Positions 11,858 through 25,054 of a stretch of 64,000 nucleotides of DNA are shown one piece after another. Source of the DNA: Lingula anatina. Lineage: Eukaryota > Brachiopoda > Lingulata > Lingulida > Lingulidae. The notes below the pieces were generated by a model, which saw only the letters and a program-made list of their open reading frames with translations, was not told the origin of the DNA and did no database searches. The stretch covers positions 537,859-601,858 of the forward strand of contig NW_019775469.1 in NCBI RefSeq assembly GCF_001039355.2. Direction: 5' to 3'. The position numbers and the translations under genes are program-made. Every line of letters starts with the position of its first letter. The stretch's first letter is position 1.

Positions 11858-13199
11858 CGTTGGTTTTGTAGTGGAGTATGTTGATTCATCTGTAGTAATT
11901 GTCGTTGGTTCTGTAGTGGAGTATGTTGACTCATCTGAAGTAGTTGTCGTTGGTTCTGTAGTAGAGTATGTTGATTCATCTGAAGTAGTTGTCGTTGGTT
12001 CTGTAGTGGAGTATGTTGATTCATCTGAAGTAGTTGTAGTTGGTTCTGTAGTGGAGTACGTTGACTTATCTGTAGTAGTTGTCGTTGGTCCTGTAGTGGA
12101 GTATGTTGATTCATCTGAAGTAGTTGTCGTTGGTTCTCTAGTGGAGTATGTTGAATCATCCGTACTAGTTGTTGTTGGTTTTTTAGTGGAGTATATTGAT
12201 TCATCTGTAGTAGTTGTCGTTGGTTCTGTAGTGGAGTATGTTGATTCATCTGAAGTAGTTGTTGTTGGTTCTGTAGTGGAGTATGTTGTTTCATCTGTAG
12301 TAGTTTTGGTTGGTTCTATAGTGGAGTATGTTGAATCATCCGTACTAGTTGTCGTTTGTTCTGTAGTGGAGTATGTTGAATCATCCGTACTAGTTGTAGA
12401 AGAATCTGTAGTGGAGTATGTTGATTCATCTATTATAGTTGTAGTACGATCTGTAGTGGAGTATGTTGATTTATCTGTAGTGAAATGATTGTGAGTTGAT
12501 TCCTCTGTAGTAGTTGTCGTTGGTTCTGTAGTGGAGTTTGTAAATCCATCTTTAGTTGTTGTCATTGGTTCTGTAGTGGAGTATGTTGATTCATCTGTTG
12601 TAGTTGTCGTTTTCTCTGTTGTGGAGTAAGTCGATTCATCTGTAGTTGTTGTAGTATGATCTGTAGTAGAGTATGTTGAATCAAATGTAGTAGTTGTAGT
12701 TGTTCCCGTATTGTATAATGTTGATTCATCTGCTGTAGATGTCTTAGGATCTGTAATAGAGTATGTTGAGCCATTTGTAGTAGTTGTAGTAAGTTCTCTA
12801 CTTGCGATTGTTGACCTAATTGTAGAAGTACTAGGGTTTGTAAAGGAGTTTGATGACCCGTCTGCAGTTGTTGTAGTATGTTCTGAGATGGAGTTTGTTG
12901 ATCCATCCGTAGTTGTTGCAGTTGGTTCCGTTGCGGAATATGTCAGTCCATCTTTTGAAGTTATAGAAGGTTCAATGGTGGAGTATGTTGAATCATCTGT
13001 CGTAGTTGTAGTAGGTTCTGTAATGGAGTAGGTTGATCCATCTGAAGCAGTTGCAGTAGGTTCTGTTCTTCTGAATGTTGATACACCTGCAGTGGATGAA
13101 ACTGTTTCAAAGGTGTTGCCACTAGGTTCACCTGAAATGACATTTGTAGACAGCACTCTATTTGTGCTACCACAAGTACAGCCAGGATAATGGTAAGGA
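11858..13199 (-). pseudogene. Second, truncated mucin-repeat block
   Basis: An open frame of about 434 residues starts with the same leader as the long mucin exon (LSTNVIS followed by GEPSGN) and continues with TTEPTTTTSDESTYS-type repeats. It is cut in mid-repeat at the single N at 11857 and no lectin or EGF exons follow. Its upstream DNA is also a duplicate of that of the first copy. It is either a partial gene duplication or, more likely, the other allele of the mucin exon misplaced by the assembler. Confidence 0.6.
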
Positions 13200-14372
13200 G
13201 GATGGTTACCCTTGTGATAGTTTCATATTTACTGTAATTGAAACATTAGATTTACTGAATTATACAGGCGGGATACTACTGTTTCTACGGTGAATACCCC
13301 TGTAGATAGGCAAAGATTTTACGTTGGTAATGTTAAATAAGAAAGGAACTGTAGTGGTTATTCGGTGAATGAACATTTACATATTATTCAGCACAGCTAG
13401 GTAAATATCAATCTCATTTACCCCATTCTGCGTGTGTCACTTTTGACGTCTTTTGTCCTGTTGCATCTGAACGTTGTTTTATGGGAATGACCTTTTGAGA
13501 AGTTTTATAACTGATTTCATTGTAATTTTTTCATCATTTACAGGATGAACTGGATTGAAATAACAATTCATTGAGGTCATATAGAAAGAGAAGAGTCGAG
13601 TGCTAGCAAGGCCACGACCTAAATATGGCGGACCTACATGAAAGGAAGACCGCTTAATCCTGTAATGGCCTCTCCGCCTCTCACACGGCTCCCCACACGT
13701 CGTCCCTCGGCCGCTGAATTAAGCCGATATTTAATTACTGTTCCCCTGCAGAGAGACCATTACAGGATTAATTAAGCGGCCTTCCTTTCATGCAGGCCCG
13801 CCATATTAAGGTCGTGGCCTAGCTAGCACTCAGCTGTTCTCATTCTGAATGGCTTCAATAAGACCTATTATTATCATAATGTTATTGTTTTACAGTCTAA
13901 ATGTATCTTCATATTTAAGTATCGTTCTATAACATTTGTCATGTTTTCTCAAATGCCGAGATTAATTCGCTGCAAAAATTGTAAACGGTGCATATGTATG
14001 TGCCCGTGTAATGACGGGACCAGGAGGCACAATCCCCCCCCCACCCCTGCAGTGCCCCTGAGGTGCCCCTTTCTCCCCCGAAACAGGAATTTCCATCCCT
14101 GTGTCCTAATACTACATATCAAAGTAAAATTGCCGAGCAAAACAAACGTATCCCTATGACACCCCCGTTTCTTCCACCCTACCCCTACGAAAACCCATAG
14201 AAAACGCTCAGTTATTAGTCAATTGGACAATGTCATGTAATTATTTCTGGACACCGATTTATTTCCGACATTTATTTTATTAGTTAGTTGAATGAATTCC
14301 CATCTTTCCCATCTAATAATTCGATGTAAACCGCATTATTTACAGGGCTTGCGACGCACACGGTCGTTAGAT
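13200..14372. other. Non-coding duplicate of 9.2-10.2 kb
   Basis: This stretch repeats the DNA upstream of the first mucin exon, including the segments around 9,230-9,480 and 9,890-10,220. A local inverted duplication occurs: the 'gagaccattacaggattaa' segment near 13,752 appears in the other orientation near 13,650. No gene is seen. Confidence 0.5.
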
Positions 14373-14825
14373 CCCAACCAGCAGGCAAACGACATTGATT
14401 CTACATTGATTCACCAAAATTAACGTTGATTCAACGGTGAATCAATGTCGTTTGTCTGCTGGGCAGCGGGCAAACCATGTTGTTTCAACGTTGAAACAAT
14501 GTTGAATTTAACGTTAACAAGACGTTGGATTAACATTGGATTTGAAAGTTGGATCAACGTCAAATAACAACATTGTATCAACCCCAGTTGTTTTACAACA
14601 TTCTTGCATGAAAAGACATAAAAATGACCTGAAATGTTTTTTTATATACAAAAACACAGGTACACAATTATAACGTACACTGTAAAAACATCTAGATGCC
14701 TGCCTTGTCTCATTTTTTCAACGCATTTAGCTCCGAAGCACGTTTTGCTCCTAAGCATGTTACACGCTTTTAGCCTTGATGTGTTTAGCAGTACTAGGAT
14801 GCGTATGATGGCTAGATATATGTAG

Positions 14826-14885
<60 letters not shown>

Positions 14886-15422
14886 CTTTCAGTTAGGATT
14901 TCCGAGGTTTATATATATATCAGAAAGACACGGTCACCTCAACCTATTTGTCTATAACAGGGTACCGTGAACTGTCAACACCGTTGATATCACTCCATCA
15001 CATTTACAGCGACTTATTCATCCTTGTGTTAGCTGACCTTACGAGGAAGTTTATTGAAATGTATTTCTAATTAAACATATTAAAAAAATTCACTAGTTCA
15101 CTAAAGACACAAAACAACTGTCACTTTTACTTTAAAGCACACTTTTTAATATTTTGATAAAGTTCGTTACAGTATCGATAAACATATTATCACATTTTCA
15201 ATGATTAATATTTTTAATTACGATCCATGTCTTGCATCACGACGACCTAACAACAACGTTGAGTCAACGACCAAAATACAACGTTGAGTCAACCTCACAT
15301 TGTGACGGCGTTTTGATGTGGCTGAATCAACATTGATTTGACGTTGAATTTAGGTAGATCAACGGCGATTCAACGTCCCAACCTGTTTTTAACGTTGATC
15401 CAATGTCACTATGCCTGCTGGG
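14373..15422. mobile_element. MITE with CCCAnCCAGCAGG-type termini and CAACGTTGA palindromes
   Basis: The ends, CCCAACCAGCAGGCAAACGA and, on the other strand, CCCAGCAGGCATAGTGACAT, are inverted repeats flanked by AT on both sides. The paralogous DNA near 10,213-10,222 lacks the 1.05-kb insert. The interior is rich in palindromic CAACGTTGA and TTGATTCAAC motifs and includes an (AT)n run at 14,829-14,882. No ORF of note is present. Confidence 0.65.
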
Positions 15423-15450
15423 ATAAGTCATCATGTTTGATCAATTTGTA

Positions 15451-15604
15451 CACACACTGGACAAAAGAAGTNTGTTCTCATTTTGTGATTTTTTGTGAAA
15501 TTTGATGTTAATAAAATGATACCAGGAGCCTATCATTCCGCAGTCATTTATCTCCCCCATAGTATTGGCTCAGTAGGGGTGACACTTCTTTTGTCCAGTG
15601 TGTG
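15451..15604. mobile_element. 154-bp Tc1/mariner-type MITE
   Basis: Inverted termini CACACACTGGACAAAAGAAG at both ends are flanked by TA at 15449-15450 and 15605-15606. The first copy of this DNA (around 10,250) lacks the insert. The single N at 15472 lies inside the left terminus. Confidence 0.65.
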
Positions 15605-16583
15605 TACATAGCAGACACAATCGCCTGGACCACCTTCTTGCACGCACACAAATACCCGACGACACATGCAAAAGAAATACATTTGTTACCTGTTGTTGAT
15701 TGCGCTTGGGCAAGATTCCCTAAGTGTAAGAGACAAAACCCCAGGGAAAATTTCATTAACATCGTTTTAATGCACATGGCTGTGTGTTTCTTGAGACTGA
15801 AATAAAATTTTAACAATGCATAAGTTGTTCGTGTATTCATAGAGATATGTGTATTGGTACTTACAATATAATTTTCGGTATACTTTATAATACTCTCTTG
15901 GTGCATCTAAAAGTAGTGTTTAGTTGATTTCTTTCACCAAGAATAAATCTCCTTGTTTCAAGACTAGGCTATCCTGGGTTCTAGATTGCAGTATTGCCAG
16001 CTCGATCTTATCAGTTAAGCTAACACATAGAAAGTAGTGAGCAAGCTAGCTTTACAGTGCCCTGACTCTCAGGGTAGAATAAGCTGTATCTGGGTAGAAA
16101 GTAAGAACAGGTCTTGCTCCTTCACTCTGATCTAAACAAAACAAATTTTTTCTACTACAACTGCCCATCCCAAACTCACCCGCCCCCTAGATATCATGAT
16201 GACATACCGTTAAAGGACAATTTGGTATCAAATAAACAAAAGAAAATGCGAATGAAGAAAAACAGTTCTGTCCAATATTTGCTTAGCTGTGAGAAAAATC
16301 ACAAAACTGTTTCTTGTGAAATGTCAAAACCGCACTTGCGCATGTTTCTAGTTTAAAATAAACAAAAATAAAAACATACATGTAATTAGCACCAAAAAGT
16401 TCCATTAACTTCACGTGCAGTGTAAATCCCTTAAAGTGCTACCTGTATATCACAAGTCTGGGGAACACACATGTACTAGTAGCTTAGTGGGAGCGGCCCT
16501 ATAATCTTTCTGAAAAAATATTACGGCGGGTCCGTGTGAGGATTCCACCATTCAGCTCCCCCGCCTTGCTTCTGTGCTTTTGA

Positions 16584-17781
16584 CCGGCACGGTCGAAAAA
16601 TGTGGGAGTTGACCCCCTCTCTTTACTTAATACACGCACACACAGTCACAATTACACACACAAACACACACATACACAAGCACGGGCGCATTCAAACTGC
16701 CTTGATTCTTCGGAAGAAATTAGGTTATACTCATACATGTTAGCTCATGTATTTTAAACTACGGTACATGTATGTTAACGTTGTTGACAGCCATGCTGCC
16801 TTCAGTGTGTGCACACATAAGATCAAGGTTAATCTACGAGCATAAAAACACGCATTATCCCTGTTATATAAGCTTCAAATATGGGCACTCTTCCATGCGT
16901 AACAAAAAACACAACACCTTTCGCGAACAAGATTATTTTTACCTGTATTTGTACTCTTGACAGAAACCTATATTTGCCCTTGAATGTTTCGCTAGCAAAT
17001 AGGACCAATCTCAACTGTCTATGGAATATTGGGGTACTGCTTCAAAAAAAAAAGAGGATAGGAAATTTTATTTAGAATTGTTGTTTAGGTCCATTTCTAA
17101 AAAGGATTTGATAAAATTAGCGATGATGATAAAAGGGTTTTGGTCTATAAATAATGGAAAACTCAGACTGTCGAAGCGGGACTGTCAAGAAACGGTGGTA
17201 GTAAAAAAAACGTTTACCTTTAATTCGTATTTCCACTTTACTAAACACGAATAAGATCAAAACGTGCAGACACCAAAATCCTAAGTTGACTTTGAACAAT
17301 GGGCATTATGCTCATAAAGCTAACACTTATGAAAACGTTGAACGAACTGCTGGGCCCTGACCCCCCCCCCCCCCTCCCTTTACAAGTCAAGACGCTTAAG
17401 GAGGTGATCAGCAAACGGAAATAATGGGATGAATAAATATTCGGTTTTCTCTTCCTGCCTGAACTGTTTACTTGTCTCCCTAGTTTCTGCAAGTCGCTTT
17501 TCTTGCTGTCCTCTGTGGGGCATTTACCGGCGATATGGTCCAATGTGTATTTAACATTTCTTTTTTGCCTATGTTTTCTTTGGTACTTATCAATACATGT
17601 ACAACACTTACATGTCAAAACGGAAGTATTTATTTGTTGTTTGAAACGTGAAAAGAAACCAACACTTGAAAAAACAAACACGTCTCCACACATAAGGTGT
17701 GGAAGAAAGTATTCGTATAGTGAGATACACATAGGCTAGACGATGACAAAAAAGAGAGATGTGCGAGCGCGCGCGCGCACA
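16584..17781. repeat. Duplicate block, copy i (pairs with 18241-19450)
   Basis: From CCGGCACGGTCG this block matches 18241 onward at high identity over about 1.2 kb, including a (CA)n-rich patch and a GC/CA dinucleotide run. It stops at the N at 17782 inside that dinucleotide run. Short ORFs (for example 17503-17739) occur in both copies, but I see no domain and no splice support. Confidence 0.75.
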
Positions 17782-18240
17782 NCAGAAGAACTTGTGTATT
17801 CTGAATAAATTTATATTTCTTGAGTGATGTTCTTTTTCAATTGCATACAAAAGATAATCCTGCAAATAAGTTTATGAAATGCGAACAATGCACATTTATA
17901 CTACGCGTTATACTTTAACAGAGGTTAATAATGTTTATTTTAACTGTAATCCTTATAATTCTTCCCCCCCGTATCAGTTAACATCATGTCCAATGCCATT
18001 TTTAAATTGCATGTTTTAAGTGTGAGATTTCATTATTGCTCTTCAATGCGGACTTTCAGTATTAAAACGTAGGGTCCTAGGACTTTCCGTACTGAAATAG
18101 AGTGTCTAGGGGGACTCTACATTTCAGAACATAGAGTCCGGGACCCGTTATTTCGAGACAGGGAGTCCGCCGGACTCTCAGTTTTAAAACACCGGGTCCG
18201 CCGGACCCTAGAATGGTAGGACTCTGTGTTGCTTGACACC

Positions 18241-19450
18241 GGCACGGTCGAAAAATGTGGGAGTTGACCCCCTCTCTTTACTTAATACACGCACACACAG
18301 TCACAATTACACACACAAACACACACATACACAAGCACGGGCGCATTCAAACTGCCTTGATTCTTCGGAAGAAATTAGGTTATACTCATACATGTTAGAC
18401 CATGCATTTTAAACTACGGTACATGTATGTTAACGCTGTTGACAGCGACACTGCCTTCAGTGTGTGCACACATAAGATCAAGGTTAATCTACGAGCATAA
18501 AAACACGCATTATCCCTGTTATATAAGCTTCAAATATGGGCACCCTTCCATGCGTAACAAAAAAACACAACACCTTTCGCGAACAAGATTATTTTTAACT
18601 GTATTTGTACTCTTGACAGTAACCTGTTTTTGCCCTTGAATTTTTCGCTAGCAAATAGGACCAATCTCTACTGTCTGTGGAATATTGGGGTACGTACTGC
18701 TTCAAAAAAAAAAAAAAAAAAAGAGGATAGGAAATGTTATTTTAGAATTGTTGCTTTAGGTCTATTTCTAAATAGGATTTGATAAAATTAGCGATGATGA
18801 TAAAAGGGTTTGGTCTATAGACTAATGGAAAACTGAGACAGTCGAAGCGGGACTGTCAAGAAACGGTGGTAGTAAAAAAAACGTTTACCTTTAATTCATA
18901 TTTCCACTTTACTAAACACGAATAAGATCAAAACGTGCAGACCCCAAGATCCTAAGTTGACTTTGAACAATGGGCATTATGCTCATAAAGCTAACACTTA
19001 TCAAAACGTTGAACGAACTGCTGGGCCCTGACCCCCCCCCTCCCTCTACAAGTCAAGACGCTTAAGGAAGTGATCAGCAAACGGAAATTATGGGATGAAT
19101 AAATATTCGGTTTTCTCTTCCTGCCTGAACTGTTTACTTGTCTCCCTAGTTTCTGCAAGTCGCTTTTCTTGCTGTCCTATGTGGGGCATTTACCGGCGAT
19201 ATGGTCCAATGTGTATTTAACATTTCTTTTTTGCCTATGTTTTCTTTGGTACTTATCAATACATGTACAACACTTACATGTCAAAACGGAAGTATTTATT
19301 TGTTGTTTGAAACGTGAAAAGAAACCAACACTTGAAAAAACAAACACGTCTCCACACATAAGGTGTGGAAGAAAGTATTCGTATAGTGAGATACACATAG
19401 GCTAGACGATGACAAAAAAGAGAGATGTGCGAGCGCGCGCGCGCACACAC
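18241..19450. repeat. Duplicate block, copy ii
   Basis: This is the second copy of the block at 16584-17781, with small differences in homopolymer length (for example the A run near 18,703). It runs on through a CA/GC dinucleotide tract (19,433-19,485) into the start of the large tandem duplication. No gene is supported. Confidence 0.75.
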
Positions 19451-19489
19451 ACACGCACACACACACGCACACACACGCACGCACTACTA

Positions 19490-22400
19490 GGCAATTAATT
19501 CTAAAGACCCAGTCAATCTATGTCGGGGTGAGGGAAGTCACAGACTATATTTTGTAAAGGATGTTGATAAATTATAGATCTCTTTCATGTACAAAGCTGC
19601 CTTCAGGTATACAGATTTTTAATTTTTCGTGTATACTTCAGAGTTAATTCCTTCCTATGCAATCATATTCAAGGGGAAATAGAAATTCCATAAAATTTTC
19701 TGTTGTCGATTTTAAAAAAAATCAATTCAATTTTGTTATCACATTTATACTATATCTTTTATATATTAGTTGCATATGAGCCAGAAGTGGATACAGTTAT
19801 TCCAGAAATTGAAATAAATGAGAAAAATTATGCAAATCTAGAAACAATGACACCAGCATGTAAAATATTTTCAATAAGGGATATATGCACTCTCGGCAAT
19901 CTCCGGCACAAACGAAACGTGCCGAACGGGTAGGTGAGCGGATTAAGTGTTTGCGATTTGCTTTGCGGTGGTCGCAACTTACAAAACTACTAAAAGATTA
20001 TTATTATTTTTTTTATCATACGGTTAAACGACAATGACATCTCAAGTGTACCCGCATAACTTTAAAACCTATCTCGAGAAAACACAGCAAAGCAACATAA
20101 ACAATAACGGTACAGGGTGGTAGGAACAGTGGGTCACACCCCTCCACCCAAAGTTTCGAAGGTGCACTGTACTCCCCGACCCCACCCCCCCACCCCCCAA
20201 AAATATAATAATAATCACAATTGTCCGAGCTATGTCCCCTGTATACTTCAGAAAAATTGTCCCCCTCTAATAATTTCGTCTCATGACCCCCCCCCCCCCA
20301 TCACCCCCAGAGTCAAACCCTAGGTCTCCCATGTATGAAGATTAAAACACATACGCACAATTACTTACCGTGACAATTTCCCGAGACGGACTGAGGTATT
20401 CAAGCACTTCTGGTTTAAATTATCCACGTTAACACTGGTTATCGATCGCATAGAAAGAAACACTTAACGCAAATGACTGGGTCTGAAATAAATCAGCCCT
20501 TGTTGTCACATGGGTCACATGCGGAAGTTTACGCATAAATGTATGAATGGGTCGACAATTCCTTATGCACCAGGTAGTACAGTGTATGTCGCTTGTATCA
20601 AATTCTCGGAAGTAAAAAATGTACCGGATTGTATTAAGCAGTTATCTGCCCAACAGTGCGAAGAGAAGTGTTGAAAGTGACTCTCGTTTTGTCACTTCTG
20701 TCTGTTTAAGTTGGTTTAAAAGTGACATATGTATGATGTATTACTGAACATGTTCAAATTTGCACACCCTGTTAGATCCCGGTTTGTGTGTGAAAAATAA
20801 ATGACAGGCTAATTATATATTCGGCTTAGTTAAGGCTGCTTAATTTGGATAAGCGACTAAGTAAATTATTCTTCTTGATAGAAGAGTTTTTTTCGAGTAA
20901 TTCGCAATCTTTGTTTAAAATTTTTTGTTTAAAATTAATTTAGCAACAGAGAGTGAAGTTGTGAAGAACTTGGAAAGAGGAGTTAACCCCCCTCTTCCCC
21001 CCGTTACGTAGCGTTAGGACTGTCAATACAGGATTTATCGCTACATCAAGCAGCCTGAACTGCAAAAAAAGCTTTACAGGTACATGTAGCATCTAGGAAC
21101 CGACGCGGAAGTAATGCCTCAGTTAATAACTTCGGTAACGCCCATGCCAAAGTAAACGGGTACATAATTTATCGATAAATTTAACAGCTCGAATTGAAAA
21201 GAGCCTTACAAGTAGCACCCAGGCCCAGGGGCATCAGTAATGCCTCAGTTAGCAATTTCGGGCACACCCATGTCATTGTATACGTGTGCAGAATTCAGCG
21301 CTTCATCAAACAACTGGAAGTGAAAAGAACCTTACAAGTAGCATTCAGGCCCAGACGCGGAAGTAATGCCTATAATTTAACAACTTTGGAAACAGACACA
21401 CCCAGATTTTAGCGTAGCCGAAGTCAAGGTCCAGAGAGCAACACGAGGCTCTCTGTTAGGGAAACTTATTTGCTCAGATGATAGAATATATTTTACACTG
21501 TTTGCATCCTTATTCATCCTTTGGAGATTCCACTATTTTACTTTTTATTCCATTGCTTTTTATTACCGTATTACAATTATCAAATTTATCTTATCCGCTA
21601 GGTGATATATACATCAATTTCGTTTTATACATTGATTAAAAATTCGTAAACGGTATCGTTTTATGATGTTTTAAACTGCGAATTAAAGCATCCACAGTAG
21701 TTGACCTTGTGACCCTCTACCAGGGCCGCAGTTTTTTTCCTTTTTGCTGTGACAGTACAGAGATTAGCCATCTATTTAACCATGCAGAGACATATCTCTT
21801 TATATCTAGTGAAAAATCAATATGTGGCCCTGTGCACAAGTATCCAAAAAAAAAAGAATAGCCAAGTCTCTGATGGAAGCATAGACATCACAAAAAATAA
21901 TAATAATAATAAAATAAAATAAAAAACCTGAAGAAATTGCCAATTATGCACACAGCTACAAGTTGAGCAGTATATCTTCATATAGTACAAAATAATTACT
22001 GTCTGGATACAGACAGGTGAATTTCAATTATGATGACGAAATTTCGAAATATATGAACTGGAAAACGAATTTATTGGCGGTAATTTCTCCACAGTCATAG
22101 ACGCACCAGTAGCCAAGGTATGTCTCAATGATAAAGGGAAACCTGCTGAAATTTTCAATAAAATCAATCTTATGCTAAATAAAAGTCTAACGCATATTGA
22201 ATACCACATAAGTTATATAGTAGGCATGTGATAAGGAATGATATTTTTACAAACCATTACAGTCATGCCTGTATAAACGGAAAGCGTACACACAAGAGAC
22301 AATTTCATTTTTAACCGCCGATTCAGGATTGCAGCATGCTTTCTCATCTCTGCAAAGTTACAGGTAAGTGTACACTTTACTAAACATTTTGTTTAATGTT

Positions 22401-22591
22401 ATATTTTCAGAAATTTATGAATATAAAGCAAAATACGATGCTTATTATAAGCGAAAAGCGTGCTCACAAGATCGGCGGCATGTTGCCCATGTCCCAATGT
22501 TGTTAACCAGTATCGTGGACGTGCAAATATATGTGCATAATCTGTACATGTCGGTATACAAGATATAATATCGTCCATACGCAAGCTCTGT

Positions 22592-22632
<41 letters not shown>

Positions 22633-22784
22633 TATGTGCGTGTGAGAGAGAGAGAGGAAGAGAGAGAGTTCAATAGCGATCTAGTTTGCCATATTATATG
22701 GTCAGAAAAATTAAAACTTAGGTCCCAAATCTCCTCTGTTGCTTTTTTTCTAATGACTCGACCTTACTATGATTTCTAAGCCGA
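19490..22784. other. Non-coding left part of tandem unit A
   Basis: This aligns with 42,480-45,487 of unit B. It holds about three degenerate tandem units of roughly 125 bp at about 21,040-21,415 (each with AAAAGAGCCTTACAAGTAGC-like and GTAATGCCTCAGTTA motifs). A (TG)n/(AG)n microsatellite lies at about 22,589-22,670. Beyond a 3' UTR for the receptor gene next to 22,785, nothing coding is seen. Confidence 0.6.
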
Positions 22785-23257
22785 CTATTCATAGTCGTTT
22801 TGCTGGGCTCTGCGTTGGTAGGCTGACAAAGTTTCATATTCACCGATAGGTGTCGGCACCTCCTCTCCGAAGATTAACTTCGTGTACGCACCCTGCTCCT
22901 CGCTGTCCTTTGCCAGAATGCCTTCACAGGGCTGGTCTGGGTTCGAGACATTAGTAGTACCGGTTTGCACAGTCCAAGGCCCCGTATGTTGCCTCCCATC
23001 ACGATTCTTCTCCGTTCTGTGTTTTGATGCTGTCAGGAATTCCGTGTTTTCATAGGTAACAGCTGGTGCCGAGGAGCGTTCTGTCGCTGGTCGTCTGTCC
23101 CTGTTCCTATAGTGTCGACATACAAAGAAAACCGAGATAGCGATGATGGCGACGGCCACAATGACGGCGAATGTCACGCCGGTGATCAGACTTACAGGCG
23201 TTGCTGTACCCTGATCACCTGGAGCTGCTGCATCAACTACCGCCTCCAAGTGTTGAC
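22785..23257 (-). CDS. Transmembrane and cytoplasmic tail exon, copy A
   Basis: After a short juxtamembrane part ([18 protein letters not shown]) comes a hydrophobic helix ending [14 protein letters not shown], then a basic stop-transfer sequence RHYRNRDRR. The tail has YENT, YTKL (22875-22886) and YETL (22827-22838); the last two are YxxL motifs 12 residues apart, an ITAM-like arrangement. Compared with copy B, a nine-residue segment with YDNV is missing, the YESI tyrosine is Cys, and a stop removes the final YEKL. Confidence 0.8.
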
Positions 23258-24965
23258 CTATGGTAAAATTATAAACCAGAACGTAACAGTTTTTTCCTAA
23301 TTCATACAATGCAATTTTCAATGGTTTGATATTAGGACAGTTTATTATTACTATTATTATTTTATTAATAATTATTATTATGATTATGATTATGATTATT
23401 TTTGCAAAAGCCTGAATGTCTTGTGCGTGCGTGCCCTTACATTATCGATTTTTAAAAAATACAATAAAATAGATATAATGAGCGATCAGGTTTCATAATA
23501 CGTACATGTACAATCTTAGTTACTGAATTATCTTGATGACGAATGTTTGTTCCTTTACACTCGGTACACAGTATTAATATCATTTCAAACGCAAAGAGTT
23601 CAACCACGGAATTAAAACACCTTGGCTCCTTTTCGTCGAGTGAAAGGGGATTGAACAGACTAACCCTAAGTTGTAGGTGGTTGACTTATTTCATGTTAAG
23701 ACGAGAAGTAGGCCTTACACTCAAAATAATATCTGCACAGAGTAACGGCACAACGCTTACCAATTGTAAGCTACCTTCAAGTATAGAATACTAAGTATAT
23801 TATCTCTCTCATTATATATATAAGTGTGGCGCTCAGGGTAAATCCGTACAACCTCTTATCGACAACAGTTTATGCAGGCCATTGAAACTTGTAGATGGCG
23901 TTTGAATGGCAAATAATATGAACCCATCAAGCTGGAGTGACCATGAAGCATATTGTCAGGCAGTTCAAATAGCNACATTTCAAGCTTAATCTTCACAAAC
24001 CACTTATCTGTGCCTATGTTTTGAGCACACTGGCTAGTTGCATGAGGCACATGCATGTGGCATTTCCTTGTCAGTGTTGCGTGGGCAAAACATTTGAATA
24101 AAATTTAAAAACTAATATTTAAAAACCAATGCTTCTCTTTGGGGTCATAAATGACCCCACAAGAGTTTGTTATGTATACGCCACACTAATTAGTTGATCC
24201 ATACAAAAAAAATGTGAAAGTGTGTAGGATTAGTAGACTGACAAACTCATGCAAGGAAAGAAAATTTGAATAAAAAATAAAGAGATGGCACATTATATCA
24301 TATGTCTGGGGTCGTAAATGACCCCACTCGGTCTCTTGAGGGTTAAGTTTCTAGTCTAGTACTTAATGGCGTCAAGCAAAGCATGCTCGCTACCTAGCAC
24401 GCGAGTCCATAAGCATAATATTATTTACCAATAATTATACATCCACTTCCATCGGACGCCAGTTCATACCCATTTCTACATGAACACGTGTAGCTACCAC
24501 GTGTATTGTGACAGTTGTGATCACAGACATGAGTCCCATTACTGCACTCGTCAACATCTGAAAAAAAAAGAAATGTTACTTTGTGTAATGTGACTAAATG
24601 TTACCAAAATAATAAGTCGTATTGGAAATTACATTAGCTATATGATCAGCTAAAAATAAAATGCATCAATCAAGTTCAGTAGAATATTTTACCTATACAT
24701 CCACGTCCATCGGACACAAGTTCATACCCATTTCTACATGAACACGTGTAGCTACCACGTGTATTGTGACAGTTGTGATCACAGACATGAGTCCCGTTAC
24801 TGCACTCGTCAACATCTGAAAAGTAAAATGTAGATTTGTTGAATGTGACCAAATGTTACAAAATCCAGCGGTTTTATTGGGAAAGACATTTGCTTTTATC
24901 ATTTACTAAGATCAAAATTTCATCTAGCATATACAACTACATGTACATTGAAGCATGTTCACCAC

Positions 24966-25054
<89 letters not shown>

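Larger units (their letters stand above)
11255..18238. mobile_element. DNA transposon with GGGTCC-rich subterminal palindromes, interrupted by a nested block
   Basis: The left end begins TGTCATG at 11255 and the right end finishes TTGACA at 18238. Both are flanked by CCGG (11251-11254 and 18239-18242). The second copy of the same flanks reads CCGG once at 16584-16587, an exact empty site. Both ends are packed with GGGTCC/GGACCC motifs (11,255-11,495 and about 18,050-18,238). Leaving out the block between the Ns at 11857 and 17782, the visible element is about 1.06 kb. No transposase was found, so it is non-autonomous. Confidence 0.6.

Noticed and set aside
5913-13156. CRISPR-like regular repeats
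   Set aside because: The repeats are adjacent coding units without spacers, in animal DNA.
17503-19405. 78-aa ORF present in both 17.5 and 19.2 kb blocks
   Set aside because: Its conservation follows from block duplication; no domain, splice sites or start context support it.
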